Origin: an uncultured Chlorobiota bacterium
GTDB lineage: Bacteria > Bacteroidota > Kapaibacteriia > OLB7
Direction of reading: 5' to 3'
Assembly (NCBI GenBank): GCA_946481475.1
Contig: CAMLOB010000238.1
Span: forward strand, 1-6,557
Length of the DNA: 6,557 nt
A program made the translations under genes and the position numbers. The notes beneath the pieces were generated by a model. That model did no database searches. It saw only the letters and a list, made by a program, of their open reading frames with translations, and was not told the origin of the DNA. Shown piece after piece: positions 6,337 to 6,557 of the stretch (its first letter is position 1; each line of letters starts with the position of its first letter).

Positions 6337-6434
6337 GCTAAAATCTCAAAGCTGATAGCCCAATGCCGATAGCTGATAGCCCAAAGCCGATAGCTGATAG
6401 CCCAAAGCCGATAGCTGATAGCTAAAATCCGATG
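6337..6434. repeat. Heptamer array nested in a 21-base tandem repeat
   Basis: Fourteen consecutive heptamers can be laid out without gaps. The core is three copies of a 21-base unit made of GCTGATA, GCCCAAA and GCCGATA, starting at 6351, 6372 and 6393. The first copy has GCCCAAT in its middle heptamer; the other two are identical. A degenerate fourth copy begins at 6414 (GCTGATA, GCTAAAA, TCCGATG), and two degenerate heptamers precede the core (GCTAAAA, TCTCAAA). GCTAAAATC occurs at 6337 and 6421, exactly four units apart, so the edges keep the period. The last heptamer contains the ATG of the next gene. The array has no gene-length reading frame and is most simply an intergenic simple-sequence repeat, comparable in form to the heptameric repeats described in cyanobacteria. 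Confidence 0.9.
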
Positions 6435-6557
6435 AACCCAGAACATACCGGCACACCATCAACTTCTCCATCTCCTCTTTCCGCCTCCCGCCGCTCCCTG
6501 ATCCGTTTGCTGGCGCGAAGGAAAAAGCGCAGAGAGCACGGATTATTTCTTGCCGAA
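6432..6557 (+). CDS. TrmH/SpoU-family RNA 2'-O-methyltransferase, N-terminal fragment (3' end outside window)
   Basis: Forty-two open codons run from this ATG to the right edge. After a Ser/Pro/Thr-rich leader of about 20 residues comes RSLIRLLARRKKRREHGLFLAE. This matches the start of the substrate-binding domain of SpoU/TrmH methyltransferases, where a helix with the K-x-R pattern is followed by Gly-x-Phe-Leu-x-Glu, usually continuing to Gly. Such enzymes transfer a methyl group from S-adenosylmethionine to a ribose 2'-OH in rRNA or tRNA. The SAM-binding knot domain lies outside the window, so the RNA target cannot be inferred. An in-frame TAA at 6423-6425 rules out a longer N-terminus. No Shine-Dalgarno sequence precedes the ATG, which sits inside the last heptamer of the repeat array. 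The gene may have its own promoter in the 191 bases after the TlpA-like gene. Confidence 0.75.
   Translation, partial: MNPEHTGTPSTSPSPLSASRRSLIRLLARRKKRREHGLFLAE

Noticed and set aside
6337..6434. The tandem repeat considered as a CRISPR array.
   Set aside because: Units are contiguous 21-base copies with no unique spacers, and no cas gene is present.
6285..6449. A 50-codon minus-strand frame through the heptamer array, with an ISYRLWA-type repeat.
   Set aside because: The repetitive peptide is the direct result of the 21-base DNA period. There is no ribosome-binding site, domain or signal, and the frame overlaps the methyltransferase start.

Overview
The window looks like a bacterial chromosome segment of moderately high GC content. 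It holds housekeeping genes and one unfamiliar secreted protein. Most starts (pgsA, cinA, the anti-sigma-like gene, the TlpA-like gene and the methyltransferase) have no Shine-Dalgarno sequence. That habit, with the lipid and redox gene set, would fit the Bacteroidota/Chlorobiota side of the tree. The lineage is an inference only, since no rRNA or other marker is present.

Layout. A minus-strand gene (765 down to the left edge, incomplete) encodes a secreted protein rich in [D/N]xxG turns that I do not recognise. A 146-base divergent intergenic region separates it from a run of plus-strand genes: pgsA (912-1541), pgpA (1489-2031, overlapping pgsA), cinA (2091-3323), trxB (3513-4547), a membrane-anchored anti-sigma-factor-like protein with a CxxC pair (4585-5472), and a TlpA/ResA-type thioredoxin-fold lipoprotein (5569-6240). 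A 191-base intergenic region follows, carrying two palindromes and an array of heptamers nested in a 21-base unit. It runs directly into the start codon of a TrmH/SpoU-type RNA methyltransferase (6432 to the right edge, incomplete). The first and last genes are both cut by the window edges.

How the genes work together. PgsA makes phosphatidylglycerol phosphate and PgpA removes its phosphate, so the overlapping pair encodes consecutive steps of phosphatidylglycerol synthesis. CinA repairs or salvages damaged and pyridine nucleotides. TrxB, the CxxC anti-sigma-like protein and the TlpA-like lipoprotein form a plausible thiol-redox group spanning cytoplasm, membrane and envelope. No sigma factor gene is in the window, so the partner of the anti-sigma-like protein is unknown.

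Most of the window is ordinary. The parts worth a second look are the unrecognised secreted protein, the orphan anti-sigma-like gene in its redox setting, and the heptamer array abutting the methyltransferase start. I see no defence system, CRISPR array, insertion sequence or RNA gene.
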